DNA of 64,000 bases from Bufo bufo (GCF_905171765.1 NC_053390.1:305347984-305411983); one strand, 5' to 3'. Shown: positions 44,381 through 56,379, counted from the stretch's first letter. Notes: generated by a model not told the origin, from the letters alone. Made by a program: numbers and translations.

Positions 44381-45317
44381 TACAGACCAAAAGTTTGGAC
44401 ACACCTTCTCATTCAAAGAGTTTTCTTTATTTTCATGACTATGAAAATTGTAAATTCACACTGAAGGCATCAAAACTATGAATTAACACATGTGGAATTA
44501 TATAAATAACAAACAAGTGTGAAACAACTGAAAATATGTCATACTCTAGGTTCTTTAAAGTAGCCACCTTTTGCTTTGATTACTGCTTTGCACACTCTTG
44601 GCATTCTCTTGATGAGCTTCAAGAGGTAGTCCCCTGAAATGGTCTTCACTTCACAGGTGTGCCCTGTCAGGTTTAATAAGTGGGATTTCTTGCCTTATAA
44701 ATGGGGTTGGGACCATCAGTTGCGTTGAGGAGAAGTCAGGTGGATACACAGCTGATAGTCCTACTGAAATAGACTGTTAGAATTGGTATTATGGCAAGAA
44801 AAAAGCAGCGAAGTAAAGAAAAACGAGTGGCCATCATTACTTTAAGAAATGAAGGTCAGTCAGTCAGCCGAAAAATTGGGAAAACTTTGAAAGTAAGGGC
44901 TATTTGACCATGAAGAAGAGTGATGGGGTGCTGTGCCAGATGACCTGGCCTCTACAGTCACTGGACCTGAACCCAATCGAGATGGTTTGGGGTGAGTTGG
45001 ACCGCAGAGTTAAGGCAAAAGGGCCAACAAGTGCTAAGCATCTCTGGGAACTCCTTCAAGACTGTTGGAAGACCATTTCAGGGGACTACTTCTTGAAGCT
45101 CATCAAGAGAATGCCAAGAGTGTGCAAAGCAGTAATCAAAGCAAAAGGTGGCTACTTTGAAGAACCTAGAATATGACATATTTTCAGTTGTTTCACACTT
45201 GTTTGTTATGTATATAATTCCACATGTGTTAATTCATAGTTTTGATGCCTTCATAGTCATGAAAATAAAGAAAACTCTTTGAATGAGAAGGTGTGTCCAA
45301 ACTTTTGGTCTGTACTG
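44378..45317 (+). mobile_element. internally deleted Tc1-like element
   Basis: 940 bp, TA-flanked. Termini CAGTACAGACCAAAAGTTTG and exact complement; long subterminal repeats (CACATGTGGAATTATAT and complement). Inserted in a TA microsatellite. Confidence 0.92.
44791..45176 (+). pseudogene. Tc1-like transposase with core deleted
   Basis: Starts at ATG 44791 with MARKKQRSKEKRVAIITLRN and a partial helix-turn-helix, stops near 44907, then the C-terminal block DLNPIEMVWGELDRRVKAKG (third catalytic residue, Glu) follows to the stop at 45174-45176. The first two catalytic Asp are deleted. It could move only with transposase supplied in trans. Confidence 0.85.
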
Positions 45318-45983
45318 TATATATATATATATATATGTGTGTGTGAGGACGGAGAGATAGTTATCTATCATCATTTACTGTATCTATTTACATCTCTATA
45401 TCTATCTATATCTACTGTGGTGGAAGGTGTGTATATCTCACCCAGATACCTCAGATGGGTGAGATAACTGAAATCCAGAAAGCTGCAGAGGTTTCAGCAA
45501 AGTGTAGTTTGCTGAGACAGGTCTGTTTAGATTCTGTTCTGGGTTTCTGCTGTTTTAAAGAGACCCAGGGCTAATGTCTGTGATTGACCATAATGCCAAT
45601 CGCAGACAGATGCCATGGTCTTTTGTAACACCAGCATCTGAGGTGGCTTTCCCCAAGAGTGCTGCACCTCATATAGTGGCCTGCAATGCACAGGTACCAG
45701 CCGAGTGCCGGCAGTTTGCAGATGTGAGCCCATTCACGTCAATGGGTCAGCAAGATACGTTCCGCACCACAAAAAGATAGAACACGTTCTATTTTTTTGC
45801 GGTGCAGAAGCACGAAGAGAAATCCTTTGGAAGCACTTTGTAGTGCTTCCGTGGGCTTCTAATCCGTGCCTCCGCTTCATACCACTCTGTATCTTGCAGA
45901 TTGCAGACCCATTCAAGTCAATGGGATGCTTGCTGTCCGCAATACAGGAACGGGGCACACACACTTGTGTGCATGAGCCCTCA

Positions 45984-46735
45984 GGCTGGGTTCACACGGG
46001 CGTTGCGGGTGCGTTGCGGGAAAAGACGCAAGTGCAAAGCGTTTTAATGCGTTTTGCACGGGTGTGAGAAAAATTGGCATGTTTGGTACCCAGACCCGAA
46101 CCCGGACATCTTCACAGTAGTTCGGGTTTGGGTTCAGTATTCAGTCAATTTTATTATTTTCCCTTATAACATGGTTATAAGGTAAAATAATAGAATTCTT
46201 TAATACAGAATGCTTAGTAGAAGGTCAATTGAGGGTTAAAAAAATAATAATAATTAACTCACCTCCTCCAATTGATCGCTTGGCTGCCGGTCTCCTGTTC
46301 TTTCTTCAGGACCTGTCAAAGGACCTGTGGTGACTTCACTGAGCTCATCGCATGGTCCATCACCATGGTGATGGATCATGTGATGTATTATGTGATGAGC
46401 ACAGTGATGTCACCACAGGTCCTTTGACAGGTTATAAGGGAAAATAATACAGTGAATAGACTTTCATCCTAGCAGTCATGCGTGAAAATCGCACCGCATC
46501 TGCACCTGCTTGCGGATGCTTGCGATTTTCACACAGCCCCATTCACTTCTATGGGGCCTGCGTTGCACAATATAGGTCATGCTGCGATTTTCACGCAACG
46601 CACAAGTGATGCGTGAAAATCACCGCTCATGTGCACAGCCCCATAGAAATAAATGGGTCCGGATTCAGTGCGGGTGCAATGCATTCACCTCACGCATTGC
46701 AACCGCGCGGAAAACTCGCCCGCGTGAAAGGGGCC
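45984..46735. mobile_element. Harbinger-type repeat
   Basis: Left TCA/GGCTGGGTTCACACGGG, right CGTGAAAGGGGCC/TTA, so the 3-bp duplication has one change. Contains CCCTTATAACATGGTTATAA palindrome. Same family as 48155-49171. Confidence 0.7.
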
Positions 46736-46739
46736 TTAG

Positions 46740-47121
46740 ACTGCAAATGCTAATTCACCGCAGTCTATAGAAGAAGCAATCTAAAGATCGCATGTTCAGA
46801 TCCCTTAGGAGGGCTTTTAAATAAAGAGGGCTTAAAATTAAAATCATCCCTCTTTTTCCAAAATAAAGATAAAAATAAATATAAAGTAAAAATATTAATT
46901 ATCTTTGGCACTGCCACATAGGGTGGCCCTCAGTCATCAACGTAGACATAATTCTAAAACAGAAATGGGGATCAGAATATGGAGATGCAAAGAAAAGAAT
47001 ATATTTTTTAGAAATTATCTTTTTCAGTATTAAAAGAAAAAATTGCAAATGTGGTATCACTGTAATTACACAGTGGCAGATTTATTTATTTTTTACATTA
47101 CACCCCATCTGGATTTTACAG
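46740..47121. other. no gene seen
   Basis: AT-rich, no supported ORF or repeat boundary. Confidence 0.4.
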
Positions 47122-47187
47122 CTTTACACTAGTGTTGAGCGCGAATATTCGAAAAGCGAATTTTTATCGCGAATATCGGCACTTTAA

Positions 47188-48149
47188 TGTAACGGCCATG
47201 GCTATTGCCGTGACTCCTTACCGCATGCGGTTGCCTGCGGTTTAGTTTGTGTGTTCAACCACAGGTGAGGGTCGCTGTGTGTGGCCTCACTTGTGGTTGC
47301 CGCGGGCAACTAGTTGTGTTCTGTTCTCCTGGCCGAGCAGCCACAACATCATCTAGCACGCACGGCTGAGGATTTCCCCCATCCTCAGCCGTGACAGTAT
47401 GACCACAGAGGCTTCTCGCGTGGCGCTCCCTCGAAAGAGGGTAAAGCATGCACCGCTATCTGCGGATGGGGTGCATGCGCGTTCTCCGGAGGGAGAGCGT
47501 TATGGGGGTTTCACCGCTTACGGCGCGGTGAGTGGCATTCCCCGCCATTCCTTGCTCACCGTGTCCGTGTTGGTGTCCCCTTTTGTTTGTCTTTCCCCTC
47601 CCCCCCTCCCATTGTTTTTTGTGCCTCACCAACCTTCCCCTTTCGTTGTTGGGAGGGGCTTTGAGGGGTGATAGTTCCCTTCCCTCGAAAGAGGGTGAAG
47701 CATGTACCGCCGTCTGCGGAAGGGGTACATGCGCGCTCTTCAGAGGGAGAGCGTTCTGGGGGTTTCGCCTCTGACGGCGCGGTGAGTGGCGTTTCCCCGC
47801 CATCCCTTCACCGTTGCCTCGTTTGGCGTCCCCCTGATTTTTGGGAACCGTGTCTGAGAGTGGATGTCCCCTTCTCCCATCCCCTTGTGTGAGTCCCTCA
47901 CATGTTTTTTTTTTGGTGGGGGGGCTTTGAGGGGTGGGAGTGTCACGGCCATGGCTATTGCCGTGACTCCTTACCGCATGCGGTTGCCTGCGGTTTAGTT
48001 TGTGTGTTCAACCACAGGTGAGGGTCTCTGTGTGTGGCCTCACTTGTGGTTGCCGCGGGCAACTAGTTGTGTTCTGTTCTCCTGGCCGAGCAGCCACAAC
48101 ATCATCTAGCACGCACGGCTGAGGATTTCCCCCATCCTCAGCCGTGACA
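47188..48149 (+). mobile_element. small non-autonomous LTR retroelement (TRIM-like)
   Basis: 962 bp: LTR 47188-47396, internal 47397-47940, LTR 47941-48149, both LTRs 209 bp, target duplication TTTAA (47183-47187, 48150-48154). LTR ends TG...CA. Each LTR ends in a strong hairpin CACGGCTGAGGA/TCCTCAGCCGTG. The internal region is two tandem units of about 255 bp, each ending GGGGCTTTGAGGGGTG, purine-rich like a polypurine tract. No ORF and no clear tRNA primer site. Orientation is set by the purine tract. Confidence 0.88.
47428..47940 (+). repeat. two 255-bp internal tandem units with conserved RNA stem
   Basis: Unit 1 from about 47428, unit 2 from about 47682. In unit 1 GCATGCACC (47446-47454) pairs with GGTGCATGC (47470-47478). 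In unit 2 GCATGTACC (47700-47708) pairs with GGTACATGC (47724-47732): the C-G pair has become T-A. An inner CCGC/GCGG stem and an outer CCCTC/GAGGG hairpin are conserved too. Confidence 0.7.
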
Positions 48150-48154
48150 TTTAA

Positions 48155-49171
48155 GGCCTCTTTCACACGGGCGTTGCGGGAAAATGTGCGGGTGCGTTGC
48201 GGGAACACCCGCGATTTTTCTGCGCGAGTGCAAAACATTGTAATGCGTTTTGCACTCGCGTGAGAAAAATCGCGGCTGTTTGGTACCCAAACCCGAACTT
48301 CTTCACAGAAGTTCGGGCTTGGGATCGGTGTTCTGTAGATTGTATTATTTTCCCTTATAACATGGTTATAAGGGAAAATAATAGCATTCTGAATACAGAA
48401 TGCATAGTAAAACAGCGCTGGAGGGGTTAAAAAAAAATATAATAATTTAACTCACCTTAGTCCACTTGATCACGATGCCGGCATCTCCTTCTGTCTCCTT
48501 TACTGAACAGAGCCTGTGGTGAGCATTAATTATAGGAACAGGACCTTTGATGATGTCACTCCGGTCATCACATGGTACGTCACATGATCATTTACCATGG
48601 TGATTCACCATGGTAAAAGATCATGTGACGTACCATGTGATGACCGGAGTGACGTCATCAAAGGTCCTTGACCTATAATGAATGCTCACCACAGGTTCTG
48701 TTCAGTAAAGGAGACAGAAGGAGATGCCGGCATCGCGATCAAGTGGACTAAGGTGAGTTAAATTATTATATTTTTTTTTAACCCCTCCAGCGCTATTTTA
48801 CTATGCATTTTGTATTCAGAATGCTATTATTTTCCCTTATAACCATGTTATAAGGGAAAATAATAATGATCGGGTCTCCATCCCGATCGTCTCCTAGCAA
48901 CCGTGCGTGAAAATCGCACCGCATCCGCACTTGCTTGCGGATGCTTGCGATTTTCACGCAACCCTATTTACTTCTATGGGGCCTGCGTTGCGTGAAAAAC
49001 ACAGAATATAGAGCATGCTGCGATTTTCACGCAACGCACAAGTGATGCGTGAAAATCACCGCTCATGTGAACGGCCCCATAGAAATAAATGGGTCAGTAT
49101 TCAGTGCGGGTGCAATGCGTTCACCTCACGCATCGCATCCGCGCGGAATACTCGCCCATGTGAAAGGGGCC
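48155..49171. mobile_element. Harbinger-type repeat
   Basis: TAA at 48152-48154 and 49172-49174. Termini GGCCTCTTTCACACGGGCG and complement GGCCCCTTTCACATGGGCG. Contains long internal palindromes, for example around 48590-48625 (CACCATGG). Confidence 0.8.
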
Positions 49172-49618
49172 TAAGAATTCGCAAATATTTAGAATATAGT
49201 GCTATATATTCGTAATGACGAATATTCTTATTTTTTTTTTCAACACAGTACACATCAGGTGATCATCCCTCCCTTCTTCTAGCTTGTGGGCCAATGAGAA
49301 GACTTTGTCACAGCTTAGCAACATCCCTAGCAGCCAATAGAAAAGTTGCCTACCCCACGCCAGTATTTAGCGCGCATTACGCGAATAATACATTGCCGAT
49401 TTTCGGAATCAAGAATATCATCTTGAATTTGCGAATATATGATGAATATTCTACAAAATATTCGCGAAATATCGCAAATTCGAATATTGCCCCTGCCGCT
49501 CATCACTACTTTACACCACATCAAATTGAAAAGTAGATGGTGCCAATAAAAATTATAAATGTTATGGCTCCGGGAAGGCCAAAAGTAAAAACTGGAAAAT
49601 GGCCTGGTCCTGAAAGGG

Positions 49619-50222
49619 TTAAAGGGGTTGTCCTTCCATATATATTCATGACCTATCAGTAAGCCTGATCAGGCTCCTGCCTTTAGTAGGAGCCTGATCA
49701 GCTATCCAAAGGCAAGCCGGATGCCTGTGAAGGCGTCCGGTTGCCATGGTAACCATCGGGACGCTGCCACAGCAGCACAGCGCCCAATGGGGGAGGGAGG
49801 GAGCTCCCTCCCTCTGTTAACCCATCAAGAATCGGGCTGCTGCCTCAGCACAGCAGCGACCTGATGGGAGAGGGAGGGAGCTCCCTCCATCTCTTAACCC
49901 CTTCCATACAGCAGCCGTTTCAAGCAGAGTGTGAGCTGTATATTATAGCTGACACTCTGCTAACGCTCCGGCCATCCTGAAACAGATCAGGGCAGGAGGG
50001 GGGTCGGAAGGGGGATCAGCAGCGCTGCAGCCGGCCATCCTGAAATTAGGGGGTCACAATGAGGGCTGGAGCCCACGGGGAGGGGGGGGGGGACAGGGGG
50101 CGTGGCTTACTATAAAAAGATTAGCAGACAGATTTTTTAAATAAAGTATATTTGAAAACTCATTTTTACCGTGCCTCCAACAATATTGTGTAAAGTACTT
50201 ATATAGTGGCCAACCCCTTTAA
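49619..50222. mobile_element. TTAA MITE
   Basis: TTAAAGGGGTTGTCCTTCCAT on the left, CCAACCCCTTTAA on the right. 604 bp, non-coding. Confidence 0.7.
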
Positions 50223-50518
50223 GCTATATATGCACACAATAGTGTCGTTTATGCTGATTTCCGTGCAGATTTTACTGCATTTCCACACCAAATCCCCATG
50301 ATGTGCTACTTGCTTATTTTTGTTACAGATTTTGATTTGTTGCAGATTTTCCACACTTCTTACCTTTTGCATTGCAAAGAGTGAAATCTACACTGAAAAT
50401 CCACACAAACAATTGATATGGTGCAGATTTCAAAATCTCATTAACTTTGCTGGCACTGTTTTACGCTGTGGATTTTCATGTGCATATACCCTAAACCGAG
50501 TCTGTCACTAACCAGTAA

Positions 50519-50909
50519 AGCCTCATTTTCACATCTGTGAGCAGGTGGTCAGTGATGCATCGGTGAAGCTGTCCGTGAAGGATCCGTGTTGGGTCCATGT
50601 GTCCGTTTTTTGCTGTCCGTGGGCCATACGCGTTTGACTAACACTGAACAGCTGAAAAATACTTTTAAAAGCATCTCTTCCTAATGATCCGTGAAACACG
50701 GATGCAACACGGATGGCATCCATGCTTTTCACTGACCCATAGACTCTAATGGGCGTGATGGATCCGTGAACATGGACAAAATAGAGCATGTATCCGTGCT
50801 AAAAACACGGACCCACGGACCGTGCTCAAACACTGACGGCTGAATATGCACACTAAAATGAATGGGGATGTGCGCTGACCGTTGAGAACACTGACGTGTG
50901 AATGAGGCT
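50519..50909. mobile_element. Harbinger-type MITE
   Basis: TAA both sides (50516-50518, 50910-50912). Ends AGCCTCATTTTCACATC and complement of GTGTGAATGAGGCT. Confidence 0.75.
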
Positions 50910-51100
50910 TAACCCTGTGCTAGATACGGCACATTGCCTTTTGGACTTTGTGATACAGCTGGGTGTCTATAGCGCAGCTAGCATACTGTTTGCTTTTCAC
51001 TGTTCAGTTCAAGGCTGGTGGTAGTGTGGATGGTATGGGTGAGACACAAAGATTTTTATATCAGTAAGAAAAAAAAAGAATGCCTAAAATGGCAGGTTTA

Positions 51101-51214
51101 GGCTAGGGCTACATGACGACAATGTCGCGCGACACATGTTACAATGTAGTTGTGCTCTACGTGTCAATATATATGACAATAAGTCGTGCGACACATCGTC
51201 GTGTAGCCCTAGCC
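51101..51214. mobile_element. 114-bp Harbinger-type MITE
   Basis: TTA both sides (51098-51100, 51215-51217). Ends GGCTAGGGCTACATGACGA and complement. Confidence 0.75.
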
Positions 51215-51217
51215 TTA

Positions 51218-52320
51218 CATCTTAGAAGGCTGATTTATGAAAACCATCTAAAAGAAAAACAGTCTATGTTACCCATGGCAACCAATGAGAGCACAGCTTT
51301 GATTCTTCAGGAGACAGATTTCAAAATGAAAGGTGTGCTGTGATTGGCTGACAACAAAGTTTACAGTTTCATAAATTTCTTTCAAAGGAATGACAAATAA
51401 TCTGTGCTTTGAAAGATCATTTGTGAGGATTTGATGGACACTTCCAACATAGTGATCCTGACCCTGCTTGATGACCAAGAGGAGTTTCCTCCCGCCCCTT
51501 GAGCAGGGTCGCAATGCCATTGCTGTGAATTAGGTGGTCATGCCAATCTAAATGTAAACGCCACTACGATCAAGGCTCTGATGATCATTTTTACAGGGAC
51601 ATGATCAACTTTTCTAAATTCACACTAGCGGATTACATACTTTGTCAACTCTGCAGTTTCAATCCGGGGACAGACAGAATTTGTAGGGACTATCTCTGAA
51701 AATTACAATCATTCGGAAACAAGGGAGTCATGATACTAATTGGCTAGTGTAAATTTTTTTTTTTTAGGCGTTTTTGATGCAGTTTTTTTTTACCCTTTTT
51801 TTATCCCCTTTTCAACCAATAGGTTGTTACTTCAGTACAAAACGTGGATCTGTGCCAAAAACCATGCAGAAAACCCACAAAAAAAGGAAGGACACATACA
51901 GAGCTGTTTTTTTTATGCTTCACATTCATTTTAAGGGGAAATTCTGCACAGATTCCGCCCCAAGATAAGACTGCCTGCTTTTTTCCTCAAAATATGTGCT
52001 GCTTGCCATTGAAATTAGGTGGATTTTGAGGCAGAAACACTCCAAAATCAGTGGTAAAAGACTCTTTGTGAAAGGGCTCTTACAGTTTCCTTTCCTGACA
52101 GATTACTGCCAGTGTAAGTTTCTAGTATTTGGGGTCAGGAGGGAACAGTTGTTAATAGGATGAAGTATTTACCCTACATATTAATAGTTTACTCATCATA
52201 AAATACACAGTTGTTAACAGTGCCACGTTTGCTAGAATTGTACAGAATTTTTAGACACAACACCAACAAATTTGGCTTGTCCTCACTTGAAAATATGTAA
52301 ACTCTGCCAGGAACAGTATA
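51218..52320. other. no gene seen
   Basis: Several short ORFs, none with a recognisable domain or splice context. Confidence 0.4.
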
Positions 52321-52528
52321 CCAATAACAATGTGTGAAATGGAATGCTCACCGAAGTATAGCTCGGTCTGCTAATGATTCCACCTAGCATATATACACCA
52401 AGTATGTACTGAATGACCCAGCTTAATATAAAGCAAAACACTTTATTATATTATTATTCCATATATATTGCCCCTAAAAAATCATAAAACCTTATACCAT
52501 TAAAATATATGAGTAACACATCAACATA

Positions 52529-53730
52529 CACTGCCTGTCCAAAAAAAAAGTCGCCACCAAAAAAAAAAATTGTTTCGATAAGCTTCTGCAATGTCACAAG
52601 ATTTATCTCCATCCAGTGTTGCATTAATTTTTCACCAAGATCTTGCATTGATGAGGTAGAGTCTGACTGCTGCGCAAAGCCTTCTCCAGCACATCCAAAG
52701 ATTCTCAATGGGGTTAAGGTCTGGACTCTGTGGTGGCCAAACCATGTGTGAAAATGATGTCTCATGCTCCCTGAACCACTCGTTCACAATTTGAGCCCGA
52801 TGAACCCTGGTATTGTCATCTTGGAATATGCCTGTGCCATCAGGGAAGAAAAAATACATTGATGGAATAACCTGGTCATTCAGTATGTTCAGGTAGTCAG
52901 CTGACCTCATTCTTGTAGCACATACTGTTGCTGAACCTAGACCTGACCAACTGCAGCAACCCCCGATCATAGCACTGCCCCACAGGCTTGTACAGTAGGC
53001 ACTAGGCATGATGGGTGCATCACTTCATCTGCCTCTCTTCTTACCCTGATGTGCCCATCACTCTGGAACAGGGTAAATCTGGACTTATCAGACCACATGA
53101 CCTTCTTCCATTGCTCCAGAGTCTAATCTTTATTCTCCCTAGCAAATTGAAACCTTTTTTTTTTCTGGTATGCCTCACTGATTAGTGGTTTTCTTAAGGC
53201 TACACAGCTGTTCAGTCCCAATCCCTTGAGTTCCCTTCGCATTGTGCGTGTGGAAATGCTCTTACTTTCACTATTAAACATAGCCCTGAGTTCTACTGTT
53301 GTTTTTCTTCGATTTGATTTCACCAAATGTTTCAGTGATCACCGATCACGGTGATTCAGGATTTTTCCCCCGCCACATTTCTTCCTCGAATACGATGGGT
53401 CCCCACTATCCTTCTAGTTTTTAATAATGCGTTGGACAGTTCTTAACCCAATTTTTGTAGTTTCTGCAATCTCCTTAGATGTTTTCTCTGCTTGATGCAT
53501 GCCAATGATTTGACCCTTCTCAAACAGACTAACATCTTTTCCACGACCACGAGATGTGTCTTTCGACATGGTTGTTTAAGAATTGAGAAGCAACTCATTG
53601 CACCAATTGGGGTTAAATAACTTATTGCCAGCTGAAAGATAATCGCCCATGCAGCAATTATCCAATAGGAGGCTCATAACTATTTGCTTGGTTAAATCCA
53701 GGTGGCGTTTTTTTTCTGGGACAGGCAGTG
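52529..53730 (-). mobile_element. Tc1-like element
   Basis: 1202 bp, TA-flanked, termini CACTGCCTGTCC and complement GGACAGGCAGTG. Confidence 0.88.
52560..53569 (-). pseudogene. Tc1-like transposase (decayed)
   Basis: Starts MSKDTSRGRGKDVSLFEKGQ at 53569. Catalytic blocks are visible but in shifting frames: MWSDKSRFTLF, then [14 protein letters not shown] and [11 protein letters not shown]. Several stops and frameshifts. Longest open part 52632-53009, 125 residues. Confidence 0.85.
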
Positions 53731-54269
53731 TACATTGCATATATATAGATGTGTGTTCACACACGGTCTCGGTCCCTCTACCTTACTGCAGTGCGGAGCT
53801 CACGCGCTGCTAAGTTGCAATAAAAAAGAGTTCCTTAGTGATGTCAATATGATTGATATCCCAGGAGAAGACGCTTGTTGCTTATAGCAGTATAGTAATC
53901 CACATGTTACTACAGACAATCTTCAATAGTTTTTCGAGTTGGAATATAGATACAATGTCTCCTATTTATATATGAAAAGAGTGTCAGGCTCTTACCGCAC
54001 CTTGAATGCACCGATATCTCAATGTGTACATACGTATTGTGCGGATTCCAGTTCCTGGTTACTCACACCCGCAGGTGTCCGCAGTTTTATAGATGTTGCT
54101 GCCCCGTCCTGCGCTAATGCCGGCACTTTCCAAGTTGTAGCGCTAATAGACCTTTAATGATTATTGGGGACATTGTAGATGATTCATCATTGTGGATAAT
54201 ATGCTTGAAACACTGTAGTAGTTTTTTTCCGCATTTTATTTGGATAAATTGATATCGCAGGGGAGTATT

Positions 54270-54315
54270 CACCAGACGCGTTTCGAAACCTGGAGCGGTT
54301 TCATCCTCAGTGGTG
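54270..54315 (-). ncRNA. hammerhead ribozyme-like motif 3 (best copy)
   Basis: On the minus strand: stem I CACCA/TGGTG (five perfect pairs), core CTGAGGA, one unpaired base, stem II GAAACC/GGTTTC (six perfect pairs), GAAA, and a two-pair stem III AC-GC-GT followed by the C at the expected cleavage site. All invariant hammerhead core positions are present. Small-stem-III hammerheads are known from Penelope-like elements, and a Penelope-like GIY-YIG remnant lies upstream on the same strand. Confidence 0.6.
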
Positions 54316-54816
54316 CTAGTTGTAATCAGGGAGAGGGACAGAACCACCTTTTATATTATGGTGATTCACAAAACTGAACCGGATTAAATTTCACCGGTAT
54401 GGTTACTAAAATCTGGGACCATGTGCAAATAGTGTGTTGTTCAGATATCTCATTTTTTTTTATACAAAAATACATTGTATTCAACATATTTAAAATCAAA
54501 TGTATAATACATATGTACTAGGTCTATTACAGTACATGTTTTCCATATCACATCACTCTATTAAAACATTACATAGATGCGTTTCTTGTATGTCGAGCAG
54601 ACAACATCGAAAGCTTTTAACTAGTTAATGCCTTGCAGGAGTAGTTTCCATTTTAGATTTCCTACCCCATATTTGGCTTTCAGGTGTTATATTTATCTTG
54701 ATTTATTCAGCTATTTTGCTTGACTTTATTTCAAAATATATAGTATTGTTCTGTCTTATAGTTTCCCTGTTAGGTCACATGTCGTTTGCTCCAATCTACC
54801 TAAATAATAAAATATA

Positions 54817-56379
54817 CAGTGAATATAAAAAGTCTACACACCTCTGTTAAAATGTCAGGTTTCTGTACTGTAAAAAAATGAGACAAAGATAAATCATTTT
54901 AGAACTTTTTCCACCTTTAATGTGACCTATAAACTGTACCACTCAATTCAACAACAAACTGAAATATTTTAGGTAGAGGGAAGAAAACAAAAAAACTAAC
55001 ATAATGTGGGGATGTAGCTGTGTTCAGAATTAAGCAATCATTTTCAAGATCATGTTAAATAGGAGTCAGCATACACCTGCCATCAAATAAAGTTCAGCTG
55101 CTCTAGTTGGTCTTTCCTGAAACTTTCTTAGTCGCATCCCACAGCAAAAGCCATGGTCCACAGAGAGCTTCCAAAGCATCAGAGGGATCTCATTGTTATC
55201 AGTCAGGAGAAGGGTACAAAAGAATTTCCAAGGCTTTAGATTTACCATGGAACACAGTAGCGACAGTCATCATCAAGTGGAGAAAATATGGCACAACAGT
55301 GACATTACCAAGAACTGGACATCCCTCCAAAATTGATGAAAAGACAAGAAAACTGGTCTGGGAGGCTACCAAGAGGCCTACAGCAACATTAAAGGAGCTG
55401 CAGGAATATCTGGCAAGTACTGGCTGTGTGGTACATGTGACAACAATCTCCCGTATTCTTCATATGTCTGGGCTATGGGGTAGAGTGGCAAGACGAAAGC
55501 TTTTTCTTACGAAGAAAAACAACCAAGCCAGGCTACATTTTGCAAAAACATATCTGAAGTCTCCCAAAAGCATGTGGGAAAAGGTGTTATGGTCTGATGA
55601 AACCAAGGTTGAACTTTTTGGCCCTAATTCCAAAACAAATGTTTGGTGCAAAAACAACACTGCACATCACCAAAAGAGCACCATACCCACAGTGAAGCAT
55701 GGTGGTGGCAGCATCATGCTTTGGGGCTGTTTTTCTTCAGCTGGAACTGGGGCCTTAGTTAAGCTAGAGGGAATTATGAACAGTTCCAAATACCAGTCAA
55801 TATTGGCACAAAACCTTGAGGCTTCTGCTAGAAAGCTGAACATGAAGAGGAATTTAATCTTTCAGCATGACAACGACCCAAAGCATACATCCAAATCAAC
55901 AAAGGATAGGCTTCACCAGAAGAAGATTAATGTTTTGGAATGGCCCAGCCAGAGCCCAGACCTGAATCCGATTGAAAATCTGTGGGGTGATCTGAAGAGG
56001 GCTGTGCACAGGAGATGCCCTCGCAATCTGACAGATTTGGAGTGTTTTTGCAAAGAAGGGTGGGCAAATCTTGCCAAGTCAAAATGTGCCATGCCGATAG
56101 ATTCATATCCAAAGAGACTGAGTGATGTAATAAAATCAAAAGGTGCTTCAAAAAAGTATTAGTTTAAGGGTGTGCACACTTACGCAAGCATATTATTTTA
56201 TTTTTAAATTTTTTCTTCCCTCCACCTAAAAGATTTCAGTTTGTTTTTCATTTGAGTTGTACAGTTTATAGGTCACATTAAAGGTGGAAAAAGTTCTGAA
56301 ATTATTTATCTTTGTCTATTTTTTACATCACAGAAACCTGACATTTTAACAGGGGTGTGTAGACTTTTTATATTCACTG
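54817..56379 (+). mobile_element. Tc1-like element, nearly intact
   Basis: 1563 bp flanked by TA (54815-54816, 56380-56381). Termini CAGTGAATATAAAAAGTCTA and exact complement; inverted repeats reach about 170 bp with few changes. Belongs to a Tc1 family that I recognise from fish and amphibians. Confidence 0.93.
55153..56162 (+). pseudogene. Tc1-like DD34E transposase, one frameshift
   Basis: The natural start is ATG 55153 (MVHRELPKHQRD). A one-base loss near 55214-55216 shifts the frame, after which it is open to 56162 (the second frame is open from 55107). Domains: paired-type helix-turn-helix (YKRISKALDLPWNTVATVI), hook TGHPSKID, then catalytic LWSDETKVELFG, FQHDNDPKHT and [15 protein letters not shown], giving DD34E. 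The C-terminus is complete. Apart from the frameshift I see no stop. Confidence 0.9.

Larger units (their letters stand above)
44341..45340. repeat. (TA)n microsatellite split by Tc1
   Basis: TA repeats at 44341-44377 and 45318-45336 were one tract before the Tc1 insertion. Confidence 0.85.
47130..49508. mobile_element. hAT-type MITE with nested elements
   Basis: 8-bp duplication CTTTACAC at 47122-47129 and 49509-49516. Ends TAGTGTTGAGC and complement TAGTGATGAGC, same family as 15470-16029. Own sequence is only 47130-47182 and 49175-49508; the rest is a small LTR element and a Harbinger-type repeat. Confidence 0.88.
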
